From the NCBI RefSeq assembly GCF_028583545.1, contig NZ_CP087106.1:1178001-1242000 (forward strand): a stretch of 64,000 bases of DNA, in the 5' to 3' direction. Position 1 is the stretch's first letter; every line of letters begins with the position of its first letter. Shown piece after piece: positions 8,421 through 16,579 of this stretch. This DNA is from Methylobacterium sp. NMS14P. GTDB lineage: Bacteria; Pseudomonadota; Alphaproteobacteria; Rhizobiales; Beijerinckiaceae. Under the pieces are notes generated by a model that was not told the DNA's origin, did no database searches, and was given only the letters and a program-made list of their open reading frames with translations. A program made the position numbers and the translations under genes.

Positions 8421-10349
8421 ATGACGAGAGCCAGCCTGCCGGGCCGCTACCCGGAGATCTACGAATCGGCCCGCCGCGACCCCGAGGCGTTCTGGCTCGG
8501 CGCGGCGCGGGCCCTCGACTGGGCGCGGTCGCCGGAGCGGGCCTTCGCGCCGGATTCCGGCCCCTACGGTCGGTGGTTCCCGGACGGCACCCTGAACGCC
8601 TGCCACAACGCGGTGGACCGCCACGCCGACGGCGCCCGGGCGGACCAAGTGGCGATTCGCTACGACTCGCCCGTGACCGGGACCAAGCGCAGCATCACCT
8701 ACCGGGCGCTGCGCGACGAGGTGGCGGTGCTGGCCGCGGTGCTGGCCGACCTCGGCGTCGGCAAGGGCGACCGGGTGATCCTGTACATGCCGATGGTGCC
8801 CGAGGCGCTGTTCGGCATGCTGGCCTGCGCGCGGCTCGGTGCGGTCCATTCGGTGGTGTTCGGCGGCTTCGCGGCCAACGAGCTGGCGGTGCGGATCGAG
8901 GACGCGGCGCCGAAGTTGGTGCTCGCCGCCTCCTGCGGGATCGAGCCGAATCGCGTGGTCGCCTACAAGCCGCTCCTCGACGCGGCGATCGCGGCCTCGC
9001 GGCACAAGCCGAAGGCCTGCCTGATCCTCCAGCGCCCGCAAGGGCCCGCGACCCTCGTCGCGGGACGGGATCGCGACTGGGGCGAGACCGTCGCGGCGGC
9101 CCGGGCGGCGGGGCGGAGCGCGGACTGCGTGCCGGTCGCCGCCACCGACCCGCTCTACATCCTCTACACGTCCGGCACGACCGGGAAGCCGAAGGGCGTG
9201 GTCCGCGACACCGGCGGCTACCTCGTCGCCCTGGCCTGGTCGATGCCGAACCTCTACGGCGTCCAGCCGGGCGAGACCTACTTCTGCGCCTCCGACATCG
9301 GCTGGGTCGTCGGCCATTCCTACATCGTCTACGCGCCCCTGCTGCACGGCTGCACGACCGTCCTCTACGAGGGCAAGCCGGTGGGCACGCCGGATGCCGG
9401 CGCCTTCTGGCGGGTCGTCGCCGAGTACGGGGTCGCGTGCCTGTTCACCGCCCCGACGGCCCTGCGGGCGATCAAGAAGGAGGATTCCGCCGGCGCCCGC
9501 ATCGCCGCGTACGACCTCTCGGCCTTCCGTAGCCTGTTCCTGGCGGGCGAGCGCGCCGATCCCGACTCGGTCGCCTGGGCCGAGCGCGTGCTGGGCCGGC
9601 CGGTCGTCGACCATTGGTGGCAGACCGAGACCGGCTGGCCGATCGCCGGCAACCCGATGGGCCTCGGCCTCCTGCCGGTGAAGCACGGCAGCACCTGCGT
9701 GCCGATGCCGGGCTATCAGGTCGAAGTCCTGGACGAGGGCGGCAAGCCGGTTCCGGCGGGGACCATGGGCACGATCGCGATCCGCCTGCCGCTCCCGCCC
9801 GGGTGCCTCCCGACCCTCTGGGGCTCGGACGACCGGATGCGGTCGAGCTACCTCGCCACCTTCCCGGGCTACTACGACACCTCGGATGCCGGGGTGATCG
9901 ACGGCGACGGCTACATCACGGTCCTGGGACGGACCGACGACATCATCAACGTCGCGGGCCACCGCCTGTCCACCGGCGGCATGGAGGCGGTGCTGGCGAG
10001 CCACCCGGACGTGGCGGAGTGCGCGGTCATCGGCATCCGCGACGCGCTGAAGGGGGAGGTGCCCTGCGGGTTCGTGGTGCTCAAGGCCGGCGTCGCCCGG
10101 CCGACCGAGACGATCGAGCGGGAACTCGTCGCGAAGGTGCGGGACGAGATCGGCCCGGTGGCGGCCTTCAAGCTGGCGCTCACCGTGCCGCGGCTGCCCA
10201 AGACCCGGTCGGGCAAGATCCTGCGGGCGACCATGAAACGCATCGCCGATCACGAGCCCTGGACGATGCCGGCGACGATCGACGACGCGGCCGCCCTCGA
10301 CGAGATCGGCGACAGCCTGAAGGACCGGGGCATCGGCGCGGCCCAGTAG
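8421..10349 (+). CDS. prpE: propionyl-CoA synthetase (AMP-forming)
   Basis: A 642-residue acyl-CoA synthetase of the acetyl/propionyl-CoA synthetase family. It has the AMP-binding core YILYTSGTTGKPKGVVRD near residues 247-264, the DHWWQTETGWPI motif near 396, TDDIINVAGHRLSTGGMEA near 510, and the C-terminal PKTRSGKILRATMKRIAD, whose lysine is the usual acetylation-controlled residue. The tail (EPWTMPATIDDAAALDEI) is typical of PrpE rather than Acs. Start ATG 8421 follows GAGGAAA; the longer frame from 8283 runs into the upstream terminator. It activates propionate to propionyl-CoA, which would feed the methylmalonyl-CoA branch connected to the ethylmalonyl-CoA pathway. Confidence 0.92.
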   Translation: MTRASLPGRYPEIYESARRDPEAFWLGAARALDWARSPERAFAPDSGPYGRWFPDGTLNACHNAVDRHADGARADQVAIRYDSPVTGTKRSITYRALRDEVAVLAAVLADLGVGKGDRVILYMPMVPEALFGMLACARLGAVHSVVFGGFAANELAVRIEDAAPKLVLAASCGIEPNRVVAYKPLLDAAIAASRHKPKACLILQRPQGPATLVAGRDRDWGETVAAARAAGRSADCVPVAATDPLYILYTSGTTGKPKGVVRDTGGYLVALAWSMPNLYGVQPGETYFCASDIGWVVGHSYIVYAPLLHGCTTVLYEGKPVGTPDAGAFWRVVAEYGVACLFTAPTALRAIKKEDSAGARIAAYDLSAFRSLFLAGERADPDSVAWAERVLGRPVVDHWWQTETGWPIAGNPMGLGLLPVKHGSTCVPMPGYQVEVLDEGGKPVPAGTMGTIAIRLPLPPGCLPTLWGSDDRMRSSYLATFPGYYDTSDAGVIDGDGYITVLGRTDDIINVAGHRLSTGGMEAVLASHPDVAECAVIGIRDALKGEVPCGFVVLKAGVARPTETIERELVAKVRDEIGPVAAFKLALTVPRLPKTRSGKILRATMKRIADHEPWTMPATIDDAAALDEIGDSLKDRGIGAAQ

Positions 10350-10378
10350 GCCGCCGGACCGCGCCGATGGAGGGCTGA

Positions 10379-10395
10379 CGGGTCGTCGCGACCCG
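10379..10395. terminator. hairpin between convergent prpE and phospholipase-like gene
   Basis: CGGGTCG, loop TCG, CGACCCG: a perfect 7-bp stem in the 48-base gap between the two converging genes. There is no clear U-tract on either side, so its action as a terminator is only inferred from position. Confidence 0.4.
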
Positions 10396-10397
10396 CT

Positions 10398-10871
10398 TCA
10401 GTCCGCGTCGGCGCCGTCGTCGTCGGGGTCGATATCGACCGTCGGCGCCGGTCGCGTCGCGTCGGGTAGGTAGGCGCCCGGGGCCGGACCGGTGGCGACC
10501 GAGGCCGGCAAGCGCCGCGCGTTCGGCTCGGACGGGATCAGCGTCGCGGTAGCGGCCACGAGGCCGGCGAGGGACCGGACATCGTCCGGCTGACGCGGAT
10601 CGCGGGAGATCAGCGCCGCTTCCTGCTGGAGGCGCAGGTTGCAGGCCTGCGAGGGCAATCCGCCCTGCGGCGTGCAGGCGTCGTGGCGCGCGCAGGCCGC
10701 GTCGAGGGCGTCGATCGGCGGGAGCGGCGCGTTGTTGCCCGGCCCGCAGTAATTGCCGTGGATCAGCATCTTGGGTCCGCCGAAGGCGGCCGGCTGGGCC
10801 TGCGCCGCGCCCGCGAGGGCGGCGCAGCCGGCGGCCAGGACGAGCGGTACGGCGAGTCTGGTGAGCATCAT
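10398..10871 (-). CDS. secreted phospholipase A2-like protein
   Basis: A 157-residue protein with an N-terminal signal peptide (cleavage after AQA, about residue 25). The mature part has the two hallmarks of the phospholipase A2 fold: a YCGPG calcium-loop-like segment near residues 41-45 and the active-site helix DAACARHDACT, with His63 and Asp64 as the expected catalytic pair and flanking cysteines. The C-terminal third is rich in Pro, Asp and Ala and looks disordered. Start ATG 10871 has GAGGT six bases upstream; a second ATG follows immediately. Bacterial PLA2-like proteins are known but uncommon; whether this one hydrolyses lipids is not shown by sequence. Confidence 0.78.
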   Translation of the reverse strand: MMLTRLAVPLVLAAGCAALAGAAQAQPAAFGGPKMLIHGNYCGPGNNAPLPPIDALDAACARHDACTPQGGLPSQACNLRLQQEAALISRDPRQPDDVRSLAGLVAATATLIPSEPNARRLPASVATGPAPGAYLPDATRPAPTVDIDPDDDGADAD

Positions 10872-11058
10872 CTGGACCTCGGGCGATCTCGCCCCCTCAG
10901 GCGGTTCGCGTCGATTGCCGCGATGCGGCGACAGGCGTGGAAACGGGCAGCTACATCCGCAAGTTCCCGCAACGCCCGCCCGCAGAGGTGCTCTGCCGCA
11001 CTGCACTGGCCGCCGCGCCCGTCCTGGGCCACAGTGGCCCTTCCACCAGGAGTTGCCG

Positions 11059-12177
11059 ATGACCGCTCGCCTCTTCGAACCGCTGACGCTCGACGCACTC
11101 ACGCTCGAGAACCGCATCCTCGTCGCGCCGATGTGCCAGTACTCTGCGCGGGACGGCGAGGCGACCGACTGGCACATGATGCACCTCGGCCAGCTCGCCA
11201 TGTCGGGGGCGGGCCTGCTGACCCTGGAGGCCACCGCGGTCTCCCCGGAGGCACGAATCACTGCCTGGGATCTCGGCCTCTACAACGACGGCTGCGAGCG
11301 GGCACTGGGCCGGGTGCTCGACGCCGTGCGCGAGTACGCGCCGATCCCGGTCTGCATCCAGATCGCCCATGCCGGCCGCAAGGCCTCGAGCGAGGCCCCA
11401 TGGGCCGGCGGCCAGCAGATCCCGCCTGAGCACGCCTACGGCTGGCGCACCGAGGCGCCCTCGGCGGTCGCCCACGGGGAGGGCGAGGTCCCGCCCCACG
11501 CCCTCGACGCCGCCGACCTGAAGCGCGTCCGCGACCAGTTCGTGGCCACCGCCAGGCGGGCCGTGCGCCTCGGCATCGAGGCCGTGGAGCTGCACGGCGC
11601 CCACGGCTACCTGCTGCACCAGTTCCTGTCGCCGATCGCCAACAAGCGGACGGACGCATACGGCGGCAGCCTCGCGAACCGCATGCGCTTCCCCCTCGAG
11701 GTCTACGACGCGGTGCGGGATGTCGTCCCCGCCGGCAGCCCGGTCTGGCTGCGGGTCTCGGCCACCGACTGGGTCGAGGACGGCTGGGACCTCGACGAGA
11801 CCATCGAACTGGCCCAGGCCCTGAAGAGGGCCGGGTCGCCGGCGCTGCACGTCTCCACCGGCGGCGTCTCGCCGAAGCAGGCGATCAAGCTCGGGCCGGG
11901 CTATCAGGTGCCCTACGCAGAGCGGATCAAGGCCGAGACCGGGCTCACTACCATCGCGGTCGGGCTGATCACCGAGGCACAGCAGGCGGAGACGGTCCTG
12001 CAGGAGGGCCGGGCGGACGCGATCTCGCTCGCCCGCGCCATGCTGTACGATCCGCGCTGGCCCTGGCACGCCGCCGCCGAGCTCGGAGCCCGGGTGCGCG
12101 CGCCCAAGCAGTACTGGCGCTCGCAGCCGCGGGAGTACAAGGACCTGTTCAAGGACACGGCCTTCGGCCAGCGCTGA
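11059..12177 (+). CDS. NADH:flavin oxidoreductase, old yellow enzyme family (YqjM-like)
   Basis: A 372-residue TIM-barrel flavoprotein that would reduce activated C=C bonds using FMN and NAD(P)H. Recognisable parts are the N-terminal LTLENRILVAPMCQYSA, where Cys26 is the redox-tuning cysteine of the YqjM subclass, the substrate-binding pair in ELHGAHGYLLHQFLSP near residue 180, and the FMN-binding DAISLARAMLYDPRWPWHAA near 320. The start at ATG 11059 has AGGAG at the right distance and begins at the conserved N-terminus; the longer frame from 10753 covers the neighbouring gene's promoter. It is divergent from the phospholipase-like gene. The physiological substrate is unknown. Confidence 0.93.
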   Translation: MTARLFEPLTLDALTLENRILVAPMCQYSARDGEATDWHMMHLGQLAMSGAGLLTLEATAVSPEARITAWDLGLYNDGCERALGRVLDAVREYAPIPVCIQIAHAGRKASSEAPWAGGQQIPPEHAYGWRTEAPSAVAHGEGEVPPHALDAADLKRVRDQFVATARRAVRLGIEAVELHGAHGYLLHQFLSPIANKRTDAYGGSLANRMRFPLEVYDAVRDVVPAGSPVWLRVSATDWVEDGWDLDETIELAQALKRAGSPALHVSTGGVSPKQAIKLGPGYQVPYAERIKAETGLTTIAVGLITEAQQAETVLQEGRADAISLARAMLYDPRWPWHAAAELGARVRAPKQYWRSQPREYKDLFKDTAFGQR

Positions 12178-12249
12178 GGACGGCCGCCGCGCGGAGGGTC
12201 CCGGGGGGCGGCGCACGAGCCGCCGCGGACGTCTTCCCTCTGACCGAAG

Positions 12250-12364
12250 CGTCATTCCGGGGCGCCGCGAGCGCGCCCGGGATCTCGAACTATCTCAGGT
12301 GCCGAAGCGCGGCGCCCCGGGCGAGCCCGGGACCCGGGTTCCGCCGCGCGGCCCCGGGATGACG
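12250..12364. repeat. extragenic imperfect palindrome of a second type
   Basis: It opens CGTCATTCCGGGGCGCCGCG and closes with GCGCGGCCCCGGGATGACG, an inverted repeat around a centre containing two more CCCGGG units. This resembles the dispersed GTCATTCCGGGGC elements found in many alphaproteobacteria (recollection). It lies between the 3' ends of convergent genes in a 272-base gap with nothing else recognisable. Confidence 0.6.
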
Positions 12365-12449
12365 GCTCGGACGTCGCGGAAGCCGGCCCGATCGGTCAAC
12401 GGGATCGAGAGCCAAGCTCTCTGCCGCCACGGAAGCCCGGAACTGCCCC

Positions 12450-13202
12450 TCAGCGTGGCAGAGCCCCGACCAAGGGTCCGAGAGGGCGGCTGATATCCGA
12501 GCGGCCGAGGTTCGGCGCGTAGAGGCTGGAGACCGAGCCGTCGAGGAACAGGGCGTTGCGGCAGCCGAGATCGTCGCGGAACAGCCGCGCGAAGGCCCCG
12601 AAGGTCACCGGGCGCTCGGAGATCGCGAAGATCGCCACGTGACCGTCGCCGGGCACGCCGACGCCGTTCCGGATCTTCTGGCTCGGCCCGTCGGCGGCGA
12701 TCTTCGGGTGGACCTGCCCGTCGATCACCAGCATCGGCCCGGACTGCGTGGCGAAGTCCGGCCGGATCTTCGCCCGCAGGTAGCGGGCGGTGTCGATCAC
12801 CCCGGCGCGCTCGCCCTTCACCCAGAAGATCCCGTTGGGCTTCAGGTGGAAATTGCCCGGCCCGTCCGCCGTGGAGACGCGCTTCAGCTCGTGCCCGTCC
12901 TCGACGTAGAGGCCGACCGGCGCCTGGTCCTTGTCGTACATGCCGGCATTCATCGCGAAGGCGAGGCGGCCGCCCTGCTTCTCGGCGAGGGTGCCGAGGG
13001 CGCCGTAGGGCTTGCCGTCGTCCTGGAGCCAGAACATCCGCAGCCGCTGTTTCCGGAGGTCGATGGTGCAGACCGTGAAGGTCTCACCCTGCGCCTCGAC
13101 CGCCCGGCAGGGCTCGGCGGCGGCCGGAGCGGCCGCCCGGGCCGGGGCCGCGAGGGCGAGCAGCACGATCAACAGGGCGTGAGCCGGGCGCAGCATCATC
13201 AT
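12450..13202 (-). CDS. phosphodiester glycosidase-like protein (DUF2233), secreted
   Basis: A 250-residue protein with a signal peptide (cleavage around residues 22-25, ARAAAPA). The mature part matches the DUF2233/NAGPA-like fold: LAFAMNAGMYDKDQAPVGLY near residue 80, FHLKPNGIFWV near 115, ATQSGPMLVIDGQVHP near 150, KIRNGVGVPGDGHVAIFAIS near 180 and CRNALFLDGSVSSLYAP near 220. Family members cleave N-acetylglucosamine-1-phosphodiester bonds or act on cell-wall glycans in bacteria; the exact substrate is unknown. It is a single gene convergent with the old yellow enzyme gene. Confidence 0.88.
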   Translation of the reverse strand: MMMLRPAHALLIVLLALAAPARAAAPAAAEPCRAVEAQGETFTVCTIDLRKQRLRMFWLQDDGKPYGALGTLAEKQGGRLAFAMNAGMYDKDQAPVGLYVEDGHELKRVSTADGPGNFHLKPNGIFWVKGERAGVIDTARYLRAKIRPDFATQSGPMLVIDGQVHPKIAADGPSQKIRNGVGVPGDGHVAIFAISERPVTFGAFARLFRDDLGCRNALFLDGSVSSLYAPNLGRSDISRPLGPLVGALPR

Positions 13203-13433
13203 TCAATCCATGCCGATCGGAGGCCGCGATTCGGGGACGGCGAAGCTCGATCGGCGCGCCCTTCGCTCCGGAAAGCGGCGAATTTCGTGTCCGCGCCGCG
13301 CCGGGATGCGTCTGTACGATGTCGGGATGGGGCCGGGTGCGTCTCGCGGCCGCGCGCCGCGGGCGTGGCTGGACCGTTTTGCCGGTTCAGGCGTTCTTAG
13401 CCGTAGAGGGCGTGTTTCCACGGAGATGACGTG

Positions 13434-13958
13434 ATGAAGGGTGCAGTGCTCGGCTCGACCCTGCTGGCGGCGGGTGCTCTGGCCTTGGCGCCGGCCAGCG
13501 CGGACGCGCGCGGTTTCGGCGGCGGCGGATTCCATGGCGGCGGCTTCGGCGGCGGCTTCCACGGTGGCGGCTTCGGCGGCGGCTTCCGGGGCGGCGGGTT
13601 CGGCGGGTTCCGCAACGGCGGTTTCGGCGGCGGCTTCCGCGGCGCCGGCTTCCGTCCGGGGGGCTTCGGCTACGGCCGCGGCTTCTACGGCCGGGGCTAC
13701 GGCTATCGCGGTGGCTACGGCTACGGGCTCGGCGGCCTGGGTCTCGGCGTCGGGCTCGGCCTCGCGGCCGGCGGTCTCTACGGCGGCTACGGTGGCTACG
13801 GCTACCCGGGCTACGGCTACGGCTACGGCGGCGGCTACGCCCCCGTCGGCTACGGTTACGGCGGCGATTACGGCTACGGTGGCGGCTGCTACACGGTCCC
13901 GCGGGTGCGCTGGACTCCCTACGGCTACCGCCGGGTGCTGGTCGAGCGCTGCTACTGA
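13434..13958 (+). CDS. Gly/Tyr-rich secreted protein
   Basis: A 174-residue protein of extreme composition. After a signal peptide (GALALAPASADA, cleavage about residue 24) come tandem GGGF(H/R)GGGFGGGF units, then YGRGFYGRGYGYRGGYGYG repeats and a C-terminal part with three cysteines and CYTVPRVRWTPYGYRRVL. The start could be GTG 13431 or ATG 13434; the GGAG at 13422 favours ATG. Such proteins are common in Methylobacterium and rhizobia, where they are annotated as hypothetical. A surface or matrix role is a guess. The strong codon bias makes the opposite strand look open, which is an artefact. A terminator follows directly. Confidence 0.85.
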   Translation: MKGAVLGSTLLAAGALALAPASADARGFGGGGFHGGGFGGGFHGGGFGGGFRGGGFGGFRNGGFGGGFRGAGFRPGGFGYGRGFYGRGYGYRGGYGYGLGGLGLGVGLGLAAGGLYGGYGGYGYPGYGYGYGGGYAPVGYGYGGDYGYGGGCYTVPRVRWTPYGYRRVLVERCY

Positions 13959-13988
13959 GCGCCGATCGACCGCGAAAAGAACGGGACA

Positions 13989-14012
13989 GGCCGCCTCCGG
14001 GCGGCCTTTTCC
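13989..14012 (+). terminator. intrinsic terminator after the Gly-rich gene
   Basis: GGCCGCC, loop TCCG, GGCGGCC followed by TTTTCC. The 7-bp perfect stem begins 31 bases after the stop codon. Confidence 0.85.
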
Positions 14013-14067
14013 TTGCGCGTTCCTTGCGTGACCCGCCGCATCGTTGGACAGCTCAACCCGGGACGCT

Positions 14068-14079
14068 GATACTGGTATC
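14068..14079. promoter_or_regulatory. candidate operator GATAC-TG-GTATC before the MFS gene
   Basis: A 12-base inverted repeat with 5-bp perfect arms ends 18 bases before ATG 14098 and just upstream of the ribosome site. Size and symmetry fit a dimeric repressor such as a GntR-family protein, but no such regulator gene is adjacent. Confidence 0.35.
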
Positions 14080-14097
14080 GGGCGGCGGGAGGCGGTG

Positions 14098-15402
14098 ATG
14101 AGTTCAGCAACCGGACAGGGGCCCACGGGCGTGGACGCGGTCGAGATCCGCGACGCCAGCCTCACCGCCTTCTACCGATCGATGACGCCGCCCGAGCGGC
14201 ACACCTTCTGGGCCTGCGCCGCCGGCTGGTGCCTCGACGGCATGGACTTCATGATCTACCCGCTGGTGATCGGGACGATCATGGCGCTGTGGCACGTCGA
14301 TGCCGGCACGGCCGGGCTCGCCGCCACGGTGACGCTGCTGGCCTCGGCGCTGGGCGGCTGGCTCGCGGGCTTCGTCGCCGACCGGATCGGCCGGGTGCTG
14401 ACCCTGCAGATCACGATCCTCTGGTTCTCGCTGTTCTCCCTGCTCTGCGCCTTCGTGCAGAACTTCGAGCAGCTCCTCATCGCGCGGGCACTGCTCGGCC
14501 TCGGCTTCGGCGGCGAGTGGGCGGCCGGCGCGGTGCTGATCGGTGAGACGATCCGCGCCGAGTATCGCGGCCGGGCGGTGGGCTCGGTCCAGTCCGGCTG
14601 GGCGATCGGCTGGGGCCTCGCGGTCCTGTCGCAGGCGGTGCTGTTCTCGGTCCTGCCGCCAGAGACCGCGTGGCGCTGGATGTTCGCGGTGGGCGCCCTG
14701 CCGGCGCTGCTGGTCTTCTACCTGCGCCGCTACGTGAAGGAGCCGGAGGTCGCCGCCGAATCCCGCGCCCGGGCCGCCGCCACGGGCGACCGGCCGCAGA
14801 TCTGGGAGATCTTCTCCGGTCCGATCCTCAAGACCACCCTGCTCGCCTCCCTGGCGGCGGCGGGCTGCCAGGGCGGCTACTACGCGATCACCACCTGGGT
14901 GCCGCGCTTCCTGACCACCGAGCGCCACCTGTCGATCGTGTCCTCCACCGGCTACCTCGCGGCCCTGATCATCGGCTCGTTCACCGGCTACCTCGTGGGC
15001 GCGTGGCTCGCCGACCGGCTCGGCCGGCGGCCGCTCTTCCTGATCTTCTCGCTGGGCGCCATCGCGGTGATCGTCGCCTACACGCAGATCCCGCTGTCGA
15101 ACGGCGTACTCTGGGTGCTGGGCTTCCCGCTGGGCTTCTTCGCCTCCGGCTACTTCTCCGGGATGGGCGCGTTCCTGACCGAACTGTACCCGACCCGCCT
15201 GCGCGGCTCGGGGCAGGGATTCTGCTACAATTTCGGCCGCGGCATCGGCGCGCTGTTCCCGGCGCTGGTCGGCTACCTCGCGGAGCGCGCCGGCCTCGCC
15301 TCCGCCATCGCGATCTTCGCGGCCGTCGCCTACGGGATCTTCTTCCTGGCGGCCTTCGCGCTGCCGGAGACGCGCGGCAAGGTCCTCCACGCGGATTCCT
15401 GA
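14098..15402 (+). CDS. MFS transporter, aromatic acid/sugar acid:H+ symporter type
   Basis: A 434-residue major facilitator with about 12 hydrophobic segments. The loop after TM2 carries the MFS motif GFVADRIGRVLTLQ near residue 95 and TM4-5 has LLGLGFGGEWAAGAVLIGE near 135, a signature shared with sialic-acid, shikimate and aromatic-acid symporters. The second half repeats AWLADRLGRRPLFL near 305. ATG 14098 follows GGGAGG. The stop codon is 2 bases before the next ATG, so it is coupled to an amidohydrolase resembling 2-pyrone-4,6-dicarboxylate lactonase. By association it probably imports an aromatic or dicarboxylic substrate. Confidence 0.9.
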   Translation: MSSATGQGPTGVDAVEIRDASLTAFYRSMTPPERHTFWACAAGWCLDGMDFMIYPLVIGTIMALWHVDAGTAGLAATVTLLASALGGWLAGFVADRIGRVLTLQITILWFSLFSLLCAFVQNFEQLLIARALLGLGFGGEWAAGAVLIGETIRAEYRGRAVGSVQSGWAIGWGLAVLSQAVLFSVLPPETAWRWMFAVGALPALLVFYLRRYVKEPEVAAESRARAAATGDRPQIWEIFSGPILKTTLLASLAAAGCQGGYYAITTWVPRFLTTERHLSIVSSTGYLAALIIGSFTGYLVGAWLADRLGRRPLFLIFSLGAIAVIVAYTQIPLSNGVLWVLGFPLGFFASGYFSGMGAFLTELYPTRLRGSGQGFCYNFGRGIGALFPALVGYLAERAGLASAIAIFAAVAYGIFFLAAFALPETRGKVLHADS

Positions 15403-15404
15403 TC

Positions 15405-16274
15405 ATGCCCGAGATCCGAGACTGCCCCGCCCCCGACCCGCATCCGGAGGGCCCGACCCGCTTCGCCGTGCCGGACGGCGCGGTCGACACGCACGCCCAC
15501 GTCATCGGCCTGCCGCCGGACTATCCCCTGGTGGCCGACCGCAGCTACACGCCCCCGGCGGCGCCGGCCGAGCGGTACCTCGCGATGCTCGACGGGACCG
15601 GCATGGCCAACGGCGTGCTGATCCAGGTCAGCGTGCACGGCACCGACAACCGGCTGATGGTCGAGACGCTGCGCGCCCACCGGCGGCGCCTGCGTGGCGT
15701 CGCGGTAATCCCGCTCGGCCTGCCCGACGCGGAGCTCGCCGCGCTGAAGGAGGCCGGCGTGGTCGGCCTGCGCCTCAACGTCCTGTTCGGCGGCGGGGTC
15801 GGGCTCGAGGCGGTCGAGTCCTACGGGGCGCTCGCCCGCGAGATGGGCTGGCACCTCCAGTTCCTGCTCGACGCCCGGGAGCTGCCGCCGATCGCCGGCC
15901 GCCTGTCGCGGCTGCCCGTGCCGCTGGTCTTCGACCATATGGGCCACATGCCGACCTCGGCCGGCCTGGACCATCCGGGCTTCGAGGCACTGCTCGGCCT
16001 CGTCGCCGACGGCAACTGGGTGAAGCTCTCGGGCGCCTTCCGGGATTCCGTCACCGGGCCGCCCTACGCGGACACGATCCCGTTCGCGCGGGCGCTCAAC
16101 GACGCCGCGCCGGGACGCTGCCTCTGGGGCTCGGACTGGCCGCACGTGGCCGCCTGGGACGGGCCGCCGCGGACGCGGGAGCTCCTCGACCTGATGGCCG
16201 ACTGGGTGCCGGACGCGGACCGACGCCGGATGGTGTTCGTCGACAACCCGCGGCGGCTCTACGGCTTCGGGTAA
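15405..16274 (+). CDS. amidohydrolase-family hydrolase, 2-pyrone-4,6-dicarboxylate lactonase-like
   Basis: A 289-residue TIM-barrel hydrolase. Diagnostic segments are GAVDTHAHVIG (metal-site HxH, near residue 29), VVGLRLNVLFGGG near 120, PLVFDHMGHMP near 175 (conserved histidines), and LWGSDWPHVAAWDGPP near 245 with the catalytic aspartate. The motif set matches the PDC lactonase subgroup that opens lactone rings in protocatechuate or lignin-derived aromatic breakdown. The start at 15405 is two bases past the transporter stop, so the two genes form a transport-plus-hydrolysis pair. The actual substrate could be another lactone. Confidence 0.88.
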   Translation: MPEIRDCPAPDPHPEGPTRFAVPDGAVDTHAHVIGLPPDYPLVADRSYTPPAAPAERYLAMLDGTGMANGVLIQVSVHGTDNRLMVETLRAHRRRLRGVAVIPLGLPDAELAALKEAGVVGLRLNVLFGGGVGLEAVESYGALAREMGWHLQFLLDARELPPIAGRLSRLPVPLVFDHMGHMPTSAGLDHPGFEALLGLVADGNWVKLSGAFRDSVTGPPYADTIPFARALNDAAPGRCLWGSDWPHVAAWDGPPRTRELLDLMADWVPDADRRRMVFVDNPRRLYGFG

Positions 16275-16313
16275 GGGCGGACCGAGGCGCGGCGGGCGCG
16301 CGGGACGCCGCCG

Positions 16314-16511
16314 TCAGACCCGCAGGTCGACGCTCTGGCCCTGTCCGGGAGGGGCCGGCGGGCCGGCGCTCGCCGCCTGGGCGGCGCTGTCCGCCACGAG
16401 CCCGGCGACGGCCTTGTCGGCCGACAGCTGCTGCTTGGCGACGGCGATGCCGATCTGCTGGCTCTGGGACGAACCCAGCATCTGGACGGCGGCTGCGGCG
16501 ATCGAATCCAT
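16314..16511 (-). CDS. small YjfB-like putative motility protein
   Basis: A 65-residue protein, MDSIAAAAVQMLGSSQSQQI followed by a helix rich in Ala and Lys and a Pro/Gly-rich tail. Length, the MD-I-A-A start and the Q/K-rich second helix resemble the YjfB putative motility family, which has no established function. No flagellar genes are nearby; a chemoreceptor occurs 30 kb away. It is a short gene convergent with the amidohydrolase gene. Resemblance is moderate. Confidence 0.6.
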   Translation of the reverse strand: MDSIAAAAVQMLGSSQSQQIGIAVAKQQLSADKAVAGLVADSAAQAASAGPPAPPGQGQSVDLRV

Positions 16512-16579
16512 GGGGCCGATCCTAGACCTCCGGTCTGAATCCGGCGTTACCCGGATCCGGCGCCTTTGACCGGTCGCGC

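Noticed and set aside
13520..13720. Short direct repeats that could suggest a CRISPR array or tandem DNA repeat
   Set aside because: They are in-frame codons for Gly-Gly-Phe units within a coding gene, without unique spacers.
13203..14165. Minus-strand open frame opposite the Gly-rich gene
   Set aside because: Its Ala/Val/Glu repeats are the mirror of GGC/TTC/TAC codons in the Gly-rich gene; no start signal or family match.
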